A stretch of DNA of 64,000 bases, from assembly GCF_910592395.1 (NCBI RefSeq), contig NC_088316.1, positions 9,488,001 to 9,552,000 of the forward strand, given 5' to 3'. The notes beneath the pieces are model-generated. The model was not told the DNA's origin and did no database searches. It was given only the letters and a program-made list of their open reading frames with translations. Both the position numbers and the translations under genes were made by a program. Of this stretch, positions 31,028 to 42,204 are shown piece by piece; within the stretch, counting starts at the first letter, position 1, and each line of letters begins with the position of its first letter. The stretch comes from Lineus longissimus. Lineage: Eukaryota > Nemertea > Pilidiophora > Heteronemertea > Lineidae.

Positions 31028-31365
31028 GGCATTTGCCCCCCGGACATCTGCCCCCCGGATCTTTCCCCCCGGACATTTGCCCCCCGGACATTAGCCCCCC
31101 TAGGACTTCTGCCCCCCTAGGACATCTGCCCCCCGGACATTTGCCCCCGGACATTAGCCCCCCTAGGACTTCTGCCCCCCTAGGGCATTTGCCCCCCGGA
31201 CATTTGCCCCCCGGACATTAGCCCCCGTAGGACTTCTGCCCCCCTAGGACTTCTGCCCCTAGGACATCTGCCCCCGGACATTAGCCCCCCTAGGACTTCT
31301 GCCACCCTAGGACATCTGCCCCCATAGGACTTCTGCCCCCCTAGGACATTTACCGCCGGGGACAG
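31024..31365. repeat. Left MULE minisatellite (CCCCCCGGACATTTG / CCCCCTAGGACTTCTG units)
   Basis: About 20 units of 15-17 bp alternating between GGACATTTGCCCCCC, GGACATTAGCCCCCC and TAGGACTTCTGCCCCCC types. The same unit types occur in reverse orientation at 34283-34563. It generates artefactual Pro/Gly/His-rich reading frames. Confidence 0.93.
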
Positions 31366-32007
31366 TCAAAGAGAACTTGGATGAGTCGGTCAGTCCAAGA
31401 GTAGCAGGATGATCAGCTCTGGCCTGTATTAATAGATTTAAGAGCATACTTATATGCATTACTCCAGGGCAATCCATAGGTCAAATGTAAGAATGGTAAG
31501 GATTGCTGTATTTCTTTTAAATGAAACAAACTGAAGGTAGCAGAATTACTGAAGGTAGCAGATAGGCCACCCTTCAGTAATTTTCAGCACAAAATAACTT
31601 AAATAATCATTACCTTCTTTGACCTGTACTATGACTTCATTTCTTGGTTGGTTGTGATGGTGGAAGGAGACGGAGGTATCATGTGAAGTTTTCTATTTTA
31701 ATCAAACAACAAACAAGTTTCAAAACATCATATATACATGTACATGTACCATGTGCATATAGCAGCACAAAAAAGAAAAAGGCAAGAATCGCCAGAGAAA
31801 AACCAAATACAAATTACAGCTTGGTCAATGAACCTCTGACCATTTTAGAATGAAAACAGAATGAAGAAGATCAGAACTCCAACCCTGAGTTAAAATGTAC
31901 TGTAACACTCGTGAGTACCCCTAACAATTGCTCATCTAGCCCGCTTCAAATGACATCAAGGTAAAATAAACAAAGTTTCAATGTCAACTTGATTTTCCTC
32001 ATCGACA

Positions 32008-33785
32008 CTACAAGTTAAAATTATGGGCAACCCCTCTCAAAAATCCAATAATGTCCCTATTGGGGTAGTCTACTACAAGGTTGTGCAACCTCTGTTGCAC
32101 ATTCCTGTACACAGCTCGCCGGACAGGAGGATTTTGGCCTGCTTGATTTTGGACCATTTGAACATGTGTCAGAGCATCCTCTCGCTTTAGGACCTCAAGA
32201 AATTTCCAGAAATTAGGGTGGTATGCCCCAACATCAGACTGAAACCGCCGGTGCCAGCCTTCCACGTGGTTGTTGGTTCTCGGTAGGTTGTCAAGTGTGC
32301 GCTGATGCATATTCCACATGGGTATGGGAAAGAGGGGATTTCTTCTGCCATTGCCATTATCTCGCTCTTCTCCAATGTATGTAGCTTCGAAATACTGCAG
32401 AATAGGAAGAGCATTATCTAGGAGATAATCCTGCAATCCATTGAAACCAGCAATAACATCATCTTCAGGGAGGAATGCCAAGGAAGGAATCATACGGAGT
32501 TGTAACGCAAACTCTGCATCTGCCTGGTAAGCATTGGCCAATCCTCGGGCTTGAACCTGAAAAAAATGACATTTCGTACACAACTATGGCAAGCAATAAG
32601 GGCAAGCAAAATATTTTTAGATTATCGCCCATGGCAATTGTCGGGGCCGCCGGTTAAACGTTTTAATTTTTTATTGAATCGTGGTAAATCCGTAAACAAT
32701 TGCTTTGACTGATAAATGACGAGTTGAAGAACCTGGAGAATCAAATATACCGGGTACGATTATCAAAAATCAATTAGAAAAAGAATTTGGGAGGTCATAT
32801 GACAGACGTTCCAATTTTTGGAATGTTCCAATTTCTTTTGGAACTCCAAGCATACTGAAATTGGTATGTCTGATTTATTTTGAACGAACCAAAATTTCAG
32901 GTTTTCCCCCAACTTCGGCATATTTACCTGACGATATACATTTTGAGTCATGTGAAAGAAACATCCTTTCACCTCCACGTCGGGGAATACGTCCAGTATG
33001 GCATTCATGGCTGCCCGTTCGAAGTCAATGAGCACTTCTGTCGGCTGGAGGCCGTTCACCCCACCTGCGATGGCCGACACTTCTCGAAGAACACGCGCAT
33101 AGGTATCCTGTCTCTTATTGGTGATGAGAGCGTACACACTAGGGAAAACACTTCCGTTAGCTGTTAAACTGTGAATGGTGTACAGTTGGAAAAAGACTTC
33201 TGGCACTACTTTAAATGTTCCGTCGGCAAACCAGAAATCAGACGTTGCAAGGCATTGTTGCCCATCTTCACTCATATAAATGAGTATTCTGTCAGCTTCT
33301 CCTTCACCATTATCAAACTGTAAAAAGATACCATCTCTAGCTGTCATTTGATACTGTCTGGGGATAATAACATCTGCAGCACTGGCCGGGACAGGAGGTT
33401 GGTTTCCAGCACGCTGTCTGTTTCGTCGGATATTTCTGCGGACGTTTGTTATGGGTGTCATAGCTCCAGCGGCTGCATCACTCATGTTTTGCACTCCTGC
33501 TGTAATTATCTGTTGTGGAGTTTCTTCAGTTTCTTCCGCTCTCTGTTTCATATTGCTCCTCACTGTCAGCATTTCAACTCGAGCAGCATCTCCAGCATGT
33601 GTGTGGTCGTTCACCCTCTGCACAAACTGGTTGTTCATGATGTGCAACTTTGCTTTGCACTCACTTCGTCGTCTTTGCTCACATTCCCAACTTTCCTTCC
33701 CCTCGCTTAAATCTTTTTGCTTAACATAACAGAAACCTTCAAAGAGAAGCTTCCTCCCTCCACGACTAGTTGCTATGAACTCCAT
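32008..33785 (-). CDS. MULE transposase with N-terminal FLYWCH zinc finger, two exons, 468 aa
   Basis: Exon 1 is 33785-32928 and ends CAG|GTAAAT. The intron is 32927-32557 and ends TTTTTTTTCAG. Exon 2 is 32556-32008. The phase is 0 on both sides. Residues of about 5-65 form a FLYWCH-type finger (FEGFCYV, SWECEQRRRSECKAKL, NDHTHAGDA). The MULE transposase domain follows: WFADGTFKVVPEVFFQLYTI with the first Asp, LIDFERAAMNAI with the second, CFFHMTQNVYRQ, and in exon 2 LPRTNNHVEGWHRRFQSDVG with the likely catalytic Glu. There is no stop or frameshift, so the protein appears intact. It would bind the terminal repeats and cut and join the element in the nucleus. Confidence 0.9.
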
Positions 33786-34282
33786 GACTGATTGACACTG
33801 GCAGAACTGTACTAGTACAAGTTCTATGGTCGGTCACATGTACATGTACTAAAAATAGATTCACAGAAACATTGCCTCTGTCATACAGAGGCATTTCTCA
33901 GAAAAGGCGTATCATTAGGCCACTTTAAAAAAAAGCTGGTTAGCGTCCTTGCTTCTGGGAGGAGGTGGGTAGGGGGAGGTGTTTTTTTTTTTTTAATTCA
34001 TTTTAAGGCTGAAAATAAAGCTGCTGAGCAAATAAAGAAAATCTGAAATATGGAAAAATCCGGGTAGGTGTACATTCTAGTGTAAAATGCACTATAAATT
34101 TTTTTTGGCTCTCGAGCACTTTGTCGAGTAGGAAGGGGACGCTAACTAACTTTTTTTTATTCGGGCTTAGCTACGCAAGCCTATCGCGTCACAAGCATCG
34201 GAATAGCATTCCGCGACGTTACTATATATAGAATTATCGTTACTATAAATAGAAAAGAAACAATGTATTCATAAATCCTATG

Positions 34283-34563
34283 GGGGCTAATGCCCGGGGG
34301 GGGCAAAAATCCGGGGGGCAGATGTCCTAGGGGGGCAGAAGTCCTATGGGGGCTAATGTCCGGGGGGCAAATGTCCGGGGGGCAGAAGTCCTATGGGGGC
34401 TAATGTCCGGGGGGCAAATGTCCGGGGGGCAGATGTCCTAGGGGGGCAGAAGTCCTAGGGGGGCTAAATGTCCGGGGGCAAAAATCCGGGGGGCAGATGT
34501 CCTAGGGGGGCAGAAGTCCGGGGGTAGAAGTCCGGGGGGCAGATGTCCAGGGGGGAAGGGTCC
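34283..34563. repeat. Right MULE minisatellite, inverted relative to the left one
   Basis: Units such as GGGGGGCAAATGTCCG, GGGGGGCAGATGTCCTA and GGGGGGCAGAAGTCCTA, the reverse complements of the left terminus units, about 17 copies. Confidence 0.93.
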
Positions 34564-34565
34564 TG

Positions 34566-34920
34566 ATACCCTGTTTGATAATGTCAAAACATTTTTATGT
34601 TGATTAACATGCCACCTGATGAATGTATCTGGGTATTTGAAGGTAGCAATTCCAGTATCCCAATCCGCATTAAACATTGGAGACATTTTATTTTCGTTAA
34701 CCTGCATCAGGAAGAAATTTATTTTTGAGTCATTTATGTAATAGCCCGGATCTGTAATGTTGAGATTATAGTCTGGGACACTGCAGGAGGTCCATCCATC
34801 AAACACCGAAAATCATATTCGTCTTTTAACCCAAACTCACTTAGCAACTCACCTAGCCTTCGACGATTAATATTATTATTAGTTTCGTTAAAATTGATTT
34901 CACCCAGACAAACCTAATAA
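34566..34920 (-). pseudogene. Protein-like fragment of unknown origin adjoining the MULE
   Basis: The minus strand reads LGEINFNETNNNINRRRLGE in one frame. After a frame change near 34806 it reads SVPDYNLNITDPGYYINDSK, then NADWDTGIATFKYPDTFIRW and NQHKNVLTLSN, stopping at the MULE end. The periodic hydrophobic pattern and lack of stops suggest real coding DNA. I do not recognise the family. Confidence 0.4.
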
Positions 34921-35079
34921 TATGTGTGAAATCTATAAAACGATATGATCATTGGAGTTAAGTGGTTCAAGTGTTCGTTGACTGAAACCCACAACCGGTT
35001 GTTGCAAACCATACGGCAAGGTTTTTTTTCCAGTCGCAAACAATCTGATCCATTTTTCAATCGTAAAAATCCCGGATTT

Positions 35080-36618
35080 CCCTCACCGAAAAGCAGTGTG
35101 ATATCAGTCAGGATTCAGTCAGGTTGCAGTGTTACCTCACATTTTGATGGCAGTGTTGAAATCAGTGGAAAGCAGTCATAGAGAGTGTTTTTCAGTCACG
35201 CGTTACCAAAGCATACAGTTATACAGCAATCAAAAATAGAGATTAGGGAGTCATAAGCAGTGGTAAGACAGTCAAAATCAGTGGTAAGGCAGTCAAAAGC
35301 AGTGCTCATTTAAATATTTAGGCTAACTGATCCACTGTTTTTTGACACTGAAAATGACTCCCCACTATGCATCATGCACAGGGCTGGAAGTGGGGTTCAG
35401 TGTTAATTTAAATATTTCGCAGCACACTGAATCCACACGGAAACACCACTGATTTTGACTGCCATTTCCAAAACCTCCTGGAGGGAGCAGTCATTTTCAG
35501 TGTTAATATGCATGAATAATTTATTCAATGGCATGCAGGCACGGATGCCGAGAGAGGTTTGGGGGACGTGACCCCCCTGTGCTGATGACAACCAAAGAAA
35601 GTGTTCGAAAAAGCAAAAACTTCTAGCCAACTGTTACTTTTGCTGTCCTATTTTAGACGGTGTGTTTGCGTCCACTATGGCAGTGATGACGTCATCTGCA
35701 CAAATAGAGGACATCGCCATTGCATGATGACGTGACACAGTAAAAAGATGACAAATTCGCGTCCTTGACCTACGTCATTGCAAACTTTGTCATAATGACA
35801 GTGGTCAGATGGGGTTACTAGGCAATTGAAACAACACATGGCACATAGCTACTGTCAGTGATGTCAGGGATTGAAGCTAGATCAAATTGACGTCCAAATA
35901 AAGTAACTGCACGTGGCTTGTAGAATAATGATCTAACAGACTGATTATTGTGTATTGTTGCCCACAACATCAGCTGTTGACTGCAGCTCCCATGCAGATA
36001 TCTTGCAGTTTATGCATACATTACAACACCTATAGGGCCTACAGCCTTCTTGATTTGCTGAAAATACAACTTCAGTGTCTGTCTAGATTACCCTTTTTGC
36101 ATTCATTTGGCTCCTTATGTGTTCCAATTCAAACTGACTAAATCTCCCTTCTTCTCATATTGAAATTCGGGTAAATATCGAGAAATATGAAGAGCTACCA
36201 TGATTTCTTGAATGTTTGACTATCAAATTCGAACTTAATAGCTTCCTGTCTCAGGTTGCATTATGGGTGATATTTAACACTGAATTTGACTGCAATTACC
36301 ACTGCTTTACACTGCCATCAAGTCTTAATCCCAACAGTCATAAATCAGCGGTTTTCAGTCATGTTGAAAATGCCACGGGTTTCGATCAGAGTTGGAGAAG
36401 TGAAAATCAGTGGTCTTTCAGTCATAGGCAGTGTTTTTGAAATACGTCGTTCATAATGATATGCAAGTGGCAGTGCTTTGCAGTGGTCTTTCAGTCAAAA
36501 TCAGTGGTTTTAAAACATTAAGAAAAAATAATATGCCTAAGACAGTCATATGCAGTGGGGGTTTCAGTCAAAAGCAGTGTGATGCAGTCATTTTCAGTGC
36601 ACTGCCTTTCGGTGAGGG
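35080..36618. mobile_element. Inverted-repeat element with many CAGTC/CAGTG subterminal motifs
   Basis: Termini CCCTCACCGAAAAGCAGTG (35080) and CACTGCCTTTCGGTGAGGG (36600-36618) are inverted copies. Within about 250 bp of each end the phrase CAGTCAAAATCAGTGG and variants recur many times on both sides. The centre has no ORF of note. Short repeated words near both ends are typical transposase-binding arrays (hAT, CACTA, MULE). No clear target duplication is visible, so I leave the superfamily open. Confidence 0.72.
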
Positions 36619-36639
36619 TTATATTACTTCCTTTTATTT

Positions 36640-36924
36640 TGAAAAGGTAATCATCACTCACATAAACAGCAAAATTAAAAACGTCATAGTCAATGGTCTT
36701 CCTATGTTTTTCTGCATAATTTTTTTTAAACGAAATAGGGAGGCGCACTGGCATGGAGTGGCACGAAGCGTGCTCCAGAGGGGGCTGGCATCCCAAAGGG
36801 ACATGAAGTGGCGTACGGAGTGGCGCAAAGCGCGTTGGATAATTGTTGTTGTAAACATAATTTACTGTGACTTGAGTTTTTCTAGCAATTCTGTTAGTGC
36901 TTTTTTTCCCCTGCTCTAAAAAGT
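36640..36924. repeat. AT-rich Polinton-type DNA with a GC-rich hairpin cluster (36740-36836)
   Basis: The cluster contains GGAGTGGCACGAAGCGTGCTC, then GGCTGGCATCCCAAAGGGAC, then ACGGAGTGGCGCAAAGCGCG. The cores GCACG-AAG-CGTGC and GCGC-AAA-GCGC are small hairpins. Related words occur at 38591-38635 and 40955-40980. Confidence 0.55.
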
Positions 36925-37525
36925 TTGTTTCAGGGTTTCAACATCAACACTAGATTCTGTAGGAGTATCACTCGGGGTTTTTTTTCGGATGGCATTTTTC
37001 ATAGAAATAATAAGAAAGAAGTATATTATATTTCTTTCTGTTCTTTGATAATTAATGAGAATTCCTTGGTTGTAATGTGGGAATCACTTATGGCTTTACT
37101 GACTAAATCATTTATAGTGTTAAGTTTTGAAATGGCCAACATTCCTATTAATTATGTTTTTTTTCTCCCAATGAGATAAGGGCACTTCCAATTGTCACCC
37201 CTCCTAACGCAAAACCTACTGGTGCGCCGATGACACCAGCTAATGCGGACACACCAACTGCTATATTAGTTAAATTAAGAAAGTGACTAATACCAGTAAC
37301 TGCATTGAATGCCATTTTGTATTTGGATAATATCTTTCTCCTAAACTCAATCTCATCCTCCAAATATTTCTTGACTTCAAAAATCTGTTGGAGTCTGAAT
37401 TCTTGTGGTTTAGGTGTCGAAGAATACGGTGAAGCAGATACGTCAACATGGGTGTATGCGAGTATCGAAGAATGTGGCGTAGCCCGTAAATCAGGGTAAA
37501 TTTTATTTTCGCTACTCTCACTCAT
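36925..37525 (-). pseudogene. Polinton membrane-type ORF (coiled coil plus Gly/Ala-rich hydrophobic segment)
   Basis: The open part, 37525-37148 (125 codons), begins MSESSENKIYPDLRATPHSS. It contains a helical stretch (QQIFEVKKYLEDEIEFRRKI) and then FLNLTNIAVGVSALAGVIGA, a membrane-like segment. After a frame change it continues LNTINDLVSKAISDSHITTK. The pattern (helix, hydrophobic Gly/Ala region, then KLNTI..VSKAL..DxxIxxxEF) is one I know from a recurrent Polinton ORF of unknown role. At least two frame breaks. Confidence 0.6.
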
Positions 37526-37564
37526 TTATTTAAGATAATTTTAAAGATGCGAATTGCTAGAATC

Positions 37565-37765
37565 TCAGTTGGGTGCCACAATTTTCCCTAGGAATATCCT
37601 TATATTTGTTGTTAATGACAATAATGTCTGCTTCGCAGTATGTTCCGCTACCGGTTGCTTCGGAGGTTGTTGAACTTGATATTTATCATCCGGATCTACC
37701 TGAATTTCTCCTTGTATTTTCTTCAAGTTTTTTGGATGCTTCGAGTAACCCCAAATTCTACTCAT
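37565..37765 (-). pseudogene. Short Polinton-type ORF fragment
   Basis: Reads MSRIWGYSKHPKNLKKIQGE and then a charged, Gln/Pro-rich stretch. It lies between two other minus-strand Polinton ORFs with the same orientation. Unrecognised by itself. Confidence 0.35.
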
Positions 37766-37799
37766 TTAGTAAGAAGAGAGGTTCTAGTTGTACATCAGT

Positions 37800-38221
37800 T
37801 GGTGTTTAGTGATTTTTGTTTTTCTAAATTTCTTTGGATTCATAGGTTTATTGAACAAATCAGATTTCGTGATGTTGGTTTTTATTTTTCCCATTGTAAA
37901 CAAAGTAAATCTCAGGATTTCCCTTCAAGGTTTCTCTCTGGGATTTTATTTTATTTTGTTGAAATGTTGTGGTAGGTAAACTGTGATGTCAACGATACTC
38001 TCCAATTCTAAAAGCTCTAGAGTAATTTCCAATCTTTCACCAAACTTACTTTGTGTTTTGGAAATATCGTTGATTTTGAATTTTGCGCCAATATCTAGGT
38101 CTTCAAGCTTATCATAATTCTTTTCTGTTTTAGGTTTGAAATCTTCGTTAAAATCTTCTAAAAATGTAAAAAGATTTTCGCTCTCTTCAATGCCTTGATT
38201 TTTAGTTTTTTGGCCCTCCAT
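37800..38221 (-). pseudogene. Polinton small ORF (GAKFKIND..TKFG type)
   Basis: From ATG at 38221: an acidic N-terminus (ENLFTFLEDFNEDFKPKTEK), then LEDLDIGAKFKINDISKTQS and KFGERLEITLELLE, then VYLPQHFNKIK. A stop at about 37946 is followed by a continuation that includes LKGNPEIYFVYNGKNKN. The arrangement LxIGxxYxIxxIxxxxTKFGxxxxxxL..VxLPxRxxK is that of a small beta-rich protein repeatedly found in Polintons. Function not known to me. Confidence 0.55.
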
Positions 38222-38340
38222 TTATTATACATTTTTTTTCATTAGATAGACGCATTAACCGAGTTTTTTACGATTTAAGAAAGAGCAACATTAATGCTTC
38301 ACAGCACTTCGTGTCTTAAGGGGACGCCAGCTCCCGATGG

Positions 38341-38667
38341 ATGCGCTCAAATAGAAAACTAAAAAAGAGACTTTGCAGTGTTTGTATCTCTGAAGGTTTA
38401 TCAAAACAATACAAACAACATCTAAAATCTGAAAAACACAAAAATAGCCTAAAACAATCATTGGAGAGTATCAATAAAATATTCGCCCTGCCAAACGAAC
38501 TGGCTGTGCCATATGCTTCGCTACCGGTGAAACCTGAGGAACTCCAGGAAGAACCTGCTGAGCCGTATTCTTCGAATGAAGCTGGCATTCCGGAAGGAGA
38601 TAGCACGCTTCGCGCTACTTCGTACACTCCAAAGGAATCGACCTCACAACCCTCCAGTGGGAGCTAA
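38341..38667 (+). CDS. Zinc-finger-like Polinton ORF (108 aa)
   Basis: The N-terminus is basic and carries CSVCISEGLSKQYKQHLKSE followed by KH, a C-x2-C..H-x5-H finger. The rest is acidic and Ser/Pro-rich. The second half contains GC-rich insert-like words (ATAGCACGCTTCGCGCTACT). It lies just upstream of the DNA polymerase on the same strand. Confidence 0.45.
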   Translation: MRSNRKLKKRLCSVCISEGLSKQYKQHLKSEKHKNSLKQSLESINKIFALPNELAVPYASLPVKPEELQEEPAEPYSSNEAGIPEGDSTLRATSYTPKESTSQPSSGS

Positions 38668-38939
38668 TGCTCAAAGAGAAAAAAAAAATCTGTAAAGGTT
38701 AGGAAAATTAAAGGTAAAAATTCGGTGGCAAGAGTGGACTTCCTCTAGATTTTGTAACTGTATAATTTTGACAACCTCAGGAAGCAACAAACCTGGCGAA
38801 ATATAAACAGAAATCTGTTGAGGTGTTATCTCTTCTCATGAACAGCTCCCATTTTAAGATAAGTATTACCGTGGAACATAATTTCGATAAAGCATAAAGC
38901 GTAACACCGAAATCCTTCATGGTATTCAATCGCCACGTG

Positions 38940-41130
38940 AGGTGGTCTTTTTGGAATGTTAACCAGAAGTTGCTTTACGAAAATGTTTGGATTACTTAAA
39001 ACTACAAATCGAGGAGAGGTATTTTATGAGCAGCGGATTAACGCTTAAAAAGATGAACAAATCTGATTTAATATTAGTTGTGTACAGAGACACCAAAGGT
39101 GGGCACTTCGTTAAACTTCCTTACAAATCTAGTTCGATAATTGATGTACAATGTAATGACAGGAAGTGTTTTTTTGTAGAGTTTAATAGCAGCACGTTAT
39201 GAACCAACTAATCACCATTTTAATGCTGGTTTCTACAGAAAGTATGAAGGTGAAATCAAAATAGGTAATTTTCCAGTATGTGTAAAAAAAGATGTACCAA
39301 AAATAGGACGAGAAAATATTTTTTTGATCAATATTTTTGGGTTGAAAACTAATAAGGTAGGTTCAGAAAATATTCTGGATTACATTTTGGAAACACTCTA
39401 TCTGTCCAAAGGTTTTGAAGATGAATACGTGTATTACCAAGAACATATATGCTACCGAAAAATATATCTGTGTTTTTTCGGAATAATACCAGTCATAAAA
39501 AATATTTATGTAGAAGGTGTATGAATGCTTTTGATAGGGAAATTGCTCTACTTAATCACAAAAAGAAATTGGGGATTCATGATTATTGTGAAATCAAAAT
39601 GCTGCAGAAGGGAAGCGCAACAGCAAATCTTAAATTTAAAAACTACTTCGTAGTGTATGCCGATTTCAAAGCAACTAGCACGCATGTAAATGCTGTTGAA
39701 AACATGCATGCAACGCACATTGAACGCATTGAGGGTATCGAATACACTGAGGATTCAGAAAAAACTAAGTGATTAAAAACCCAAAAAGCCTCTGCTGTGG
39801 GATGTTACATTCACTCAGATTATCAAGAACTTTTTGAAAGCGCATATTTGTCATACCGCGGGGAGGACGCGGTTGATTGGTTTTGTGAATGGTTAATGCA
39901 GAGGGAAGATGAATTTGGGAAACTTTTAAATACGGAATTAAAAATGGAATTGACTAGCGTAGAGCAAGCAAAGTTTGAGTTTGATGAACAAAATGGAAAC
40001 TGTTATTATTGTGGTAAAACAACTAAGAACACTGAAAAAATGGATCGCCAGCTCCCGCTGGTTCGTGGGTCATGATCATGACAGCTGTAAGTTCAGAGGT
40101 GCAGCCAACAACCTATGTAACCTCTTGGCAAAACGCGTCAACTTTGTTCCGATTTTCTTCCACAATCTTTGTCACTATGACTCTCATATTTTCGTCAAAA
40201 CACTGGTCAAAACATTGATTTGGAAGACAAAAGTTAACTGCCTGAAACTGCTCCCAAAATCAGCAGAGGAATATATTTCTTTTCAATAGCATTCCGCGAA
40301 GTTACTATTTATAGCTCACAAGATCATTTGCATAAGATATTGATGACGTTTTAGTCACGTGACAGTCGGACATCGACACTTATTTCTACGCATTTGAGCT
40401 TATTTCAAAGTCAATTATCTTTGACCCTGCATTGTTTTTAGCATGACTGATACCATAGAGTCAGAGAGAGAAATATTCAGAACAATTATGTAGTATTTCC
40501 AACACTCGGACATGTGCCAGATTGAATCTAACTGCCCTAGTTAAAAAGCCTGAATCCATTACGAAACCGCATGTTTGTCCGACATTGCCTGTAATTCAGC
40601 AATGGGGAAATAGAGGGCAGCAGCTGCAGTGACCTCATCTTCGCGGAATGCTATTTGGTTGTTTGCGGTTTTTGGATTCATTCAGATTTCTGCAATCCGG
40701 GTTGGACAATATCACAAAATCAATGGTAGATAATGACTTCAAAATCACCAGGAAGTTTTACCCAGGCAACGAAGATTTTAAATTACTGAGAAAGAGAGGT
40801 TCTGTACCATATTCTTTTTACACCTCACAAGAAAGTTACATAGAAACACTAAGAGAAGATATGTTTTTTAACGATTTGAAAAATGAAATAGAGTCACCGG
40901 AGGTTTATCAAAAAGCAAAAGAGATTTGGGATCACTTAAAAACAAAAGCCAACACCAACACGGAGTGGCACAAAGCGTGCAGTTTATAGATCTGTACCTA
41001 AAATCTGATGGATTACTTTTAGCATACCTTTATGAAAAATTGATAGATATCAATATAAACGATTTCCAAATCGATCCTAGTCATTGTTATTCCACCCCCG
41101 GCCTCACTTGGCAGGCAGAATTCTCTTAAA
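38940..41130 (+). pseudogene. polB: Polinton protein-primed DNA polymerase B, exonuclease half only
   Basis: Pieces in order over several frames: IGNFPVCVKKDVPKIGRENI; KYLCRRCMNAFDREIALLNH (zinc-ribbon-like); FVVYADFKAT (Exo I, with the catalytic Glu replaced by Lys); SYRGEDAVDWFCEWLMQRED; NCYYCGKTT; KFRGAANNLCNL; VPIFFHNLCHYDSHIF (Exo II); LRFLDSFRFLQSG; GSVPYSFY; IDLYLKSDGLLLAYLYEKL (Exo III); and CYSTPGLTWQ. The palm motifs (DxxSLYP, YxDTD) are absent, so the 3' half is lost. A 371-bp MITE (40285-40655) splits it, and at least six frame changes are present. In Polintons this enzyme replicates the element. Confidence 0.85.
40285..40655. mobile_element. 371-bp MITE inserted in polB
   Basis: Terminal inverted repeats AATAGCATTCCGCGAAG and CTTCGCGGAATGCTATT. 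The polymerase reading frame (EEYISF..FGCLRFLDSF) resumes on the other side, which fixes the boundaries. A related terminus, AATAGCATTCCGCGACGTTA, is at 34203-34222. No ORF inside. Confidence 0.82.
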
Positions 41131-41217
41131 AAACACTTAAAATTTCAACTTAAATTGATTTGATGTTTGAAATCGGTTATCACTCATTGATTTTTTCTGA
41201 GTATCCTTTCCATTTAA

Positions 41218-41811
41218 CTAAACCATATTTTCCCCCTTAACTGTTCTGTAACATAAAACTTTTTCAATCTTGTATTCGATCTGATCTGGGCTTGGAACGT
41301 AACTTAATTCCTCTGTGTAAAAATAACCGTCTATAGTTTCTGATTGATAATCCTGAAGTTGGTAGACAATAGGTTTTGTAAAAATTATTTGTTTTATTTT
41401 AAAAACTTCTTCTGTGAAATTAGGAAGATAACCTTTAGAAAATATTGTTTTGTATTTAGTTATTCTCACACTGTCACCAATCTTGTATTTTGGTTGACCG
41501 TAATTTTTAAGCAGAATGCACCATAGAGATTGTACCAGACTGTTCCGGCGTTATCTTCTTTTCTAGCTTCTATTGGTTTCATTCTAATGGATGAGTGAAA
41601 TGTGTTGTTGTAACCATTCTCTAGATTGTCAAGAATATCCAATCATTTGTAAGTCTCTTTTGCAGTAAAATATATTTCCACATTCTAGTTTTTAAAGTGC
41701 GGTTAAATCTTTAGACAACAACTGCCTGTTTTGCTTGAGAAAGTTGAGAACCATTAGATGTTATTTTTTCTAGTAATTCTTTAAGAAACCTGTTGTAAAA
41801 TTCTTTACCAT
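41218..41811 (-). pseudogene. Polinton integrase, C-terminal part, copy C
   Basis: From 41811 leftwards: core-domain remnants (GKEFYNRFLKELLEK, then RFNRTLKTRMWKY), frame changes, then MRITKYKTIFSKGYLPNFTE, IVYQLQDYQSETIDGYFYTE and the terminus near 41218. The GYLPNFTEE..VYQLQDY region is the SH3/chromo-like tail of Polinton integrase. The gene is cut at 41811 by the LTR element, and its N-terminal part lies at 50111-50500. Confidence 0.85.
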
Positions 41812-42204
41812 TGTTACGGGGTCATCCCAAATTGTAAAAAAGGTCCATCCTCTACGCTATGACTCCACTTATGTAATATAATTCCTTTGTATAAATAACA
41901 AATTAAACTCTACTACATCAGCCTCAGGTACTTCATGTACACAATCAAATTACCCTTTAAGAAACCACTATCGGACAAACTTGTAAAACATGTAAGCGTT
42001 ATAGCCAAACAACTTCTATCTCCAATCCTTTCCTAATTTTAGCCAAAAGCCAATGTCAAAATCTGGTCATCTTGCCATAGTCAGATACATGTAGTTAGTA
42101 GTGCAATTGTTGGAGCTAACATAGCCCGCACTTTCTCTAAAACATCGTAAACACCTGTGTAAGCTGATGGTACAGACCACGATAACCTTGGGAAACCATA
42201 ACTA

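Larger units (their letters stand above)
31024..34563 (-). mobile_element. MULE DNA transposon with minisatellite terminal inverted repeats
   Basis: A FLYWCH/MULE transposase gene (minus strand) is bracketed by a GC-rich minisatellite in opposite orientations at 31024-31365 and 34283-34563. Long repeat-built termini are common in Mutator-like elements. I could not identify a clear 8-10-bp target duplication, so the exact ends are uncertain. Between the gene and the right terminus, 34203-34230 resembles the end of the MITE at 40285. Confidence 0.75.

Noticed and set aside
30921-31221. ORFs with repeated LPPGHLPPG / SGGKCPGGRCP
   Set aside because: They come from the GC-rich minisatellite at the MULE terminus; both strands give open frames because the unit lacks stops.
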